Below, piece by piece: positions 5,722 to 6,060 of a stretch of 6,060 bases of DNA. The stretch is from Eubacteriales bacterium (GTDB taxonomy: Bacteria; Bacillota; Clostridia; Peptostreptococcales; Anaerovoracaceae), in the NCBI GenBank assembly GCA_028680875.1, contig JAQUJQ010000101.1, positions 1 to 6,060 of the forward strand. The letters run 5' to 3'. The notes under the pieces were generated by a model. The model made no database searches, was not told the DNA's origin, and was given only the letters and a program-made list of their open reading frames with translations. A program made the position numbers and the translations under genes. Each line of letters starts with the position of its first letter. Position 1 is the stretch's first letter.

Positions 5722-6060
5722 TTATTTATCATCATAACTTTGAGAAACTCTTGAAAGAGCAGTCAGCAAACGGTCACGCCATTGTTGGACTTTCAAAGGG
5801 TCATTCTGCAACATAAGCAGATTAAGGTTCTCATGGGAAATCAGTCTTACCAACTCAGGATCATTGTATCTTTTTGCTTCGTTGATCATGAACAGATCTT
5901 CAGCAGCTTCTCTGAACGCTTCAGCCCTTAAGGTAGGAACAGGTCCCCTGTCTGCGTGATGGAATAAAAAGGCACTATAATTATCCACATTCTCAGCACT
6001 ATTCCAGTCATTTCCTCTCCAGCTGTTATATGCCCACAAGGCAAAACCGTCTGCCCCCAT
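5722..6060 (-). CDS. C-terminal part of a DUF4091 / GH123-like protein (5' end outside window)
   Basis: About 112 residues are visible; the frame is open to the window edge. The first visible ATG at 6060 is probably an internal methionine, because the recognisable domain is already under way there. GADGFALWAYNSWRGNDWN, then FLFHHADRGPVPTLRAEAF and REAAEDLFMI match the C-terminal strand-helix pattern of DUF4091 domains ('GADGFLYWAYN-W ... GPVPSLR-EALRDG-ED'), which are found in GH123 N-acetylgalactosaminidase-like and related large glycosidase-associated proteins. The final helices (INEAKRYNDPELVRLI ... LSRVSQSYDDK) are charged. It is the most upstream gene seen of the minus-strand cluster, with 58 bases to the phosphoesterase start. 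The specific activity cannot be decided because the catalytic part is not in the window. Confidence 0.6.
   Translation of the reverse strand: MGADGFALWAYNSWRGNDWNSAENVDNYSAFLFHHADRGPVPTLRAEAFREAAEDLFMINEAKRYNDPELVRLISHENLNLLMLQNDPLKVQQWRDRLLTALSRVSQSYDDK

Overview
The window looks like a chromosomal segment of a gut-type Bacteroidales (Bacteroides/Parabacteroides-like). The evidence is an IS66-family element of the Bacteroidetes type, AAA ATPases with DUF234 and DUF4143 C-terminal domains, a HU-like/DUF4469 protein, and secreted carbohydrate-active enzymes with A/T-rich translation starts and no strong Shine-Dalgarno. This is inferred from protein character; no database search was possible.

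Left part (1-2700) is decayed DNA. Bases 1-191 are the end of an IS66-family element, whose first ORF runs leftward out of the window. It abuts the C-terminal DUF234 domain of an AAA ATPase (192-576), which it appears to have interrupted. A gene-poor stretch (577-901) holds a strong hairpin, a short peptide-coding remnant resembling the N-terminal domain of Bacteroidales thioredoxin-family lipoproteins, and a perfect palindrome just upstream of a second ATPase. That ATPase (902-1647, AAA_14/DUF4143 type) has lost its middle, apparently by deletion between short repeats, and is frameshifted. On the minus strand follow a small truncated membrane/coiled-coil protein (1653-1853), a 12-bp-stem hairpin (1911-1947), five contiguous degenerate 23-bp tandem repeats (1990-2104) and a pseudogene of a HU-like/DUF4469 protein (2124-2689) with a 2-bp frameshift and an in-frame stop.

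Right part (2725-6060) is intact and all on the minus strand, so transcription runs from right to left: the C-terminal end of a DUF4091/GH123-like glycosidase-associated protein (5' end outside the window), a secreted purple-acid-phosphatase-like metallophosphoesterase (4467-5663), and a secreted GH31 glycosidase of the MYORG/alpha-galactosidase-like type (2725-4344). Gaps of 58 and 122 bases and common orientation suggest one operon devoted to extracytoplasmic glycan or phospho-glycan processing, perhaps the tail of a polysaccharide utilisation locus. No SusC/SusD or regulator is visible in the window.

I see no complete new defence or mobile system. The observations most worth following are the 23-bp tandem repeat array beside the HU-like pseudogene, the related hairpin motifs at 699-725 and 1665-1691 that bracket the broken DUF4143 ATPase, and the uncharacterised glycosidase/phosphoesterase pairing.
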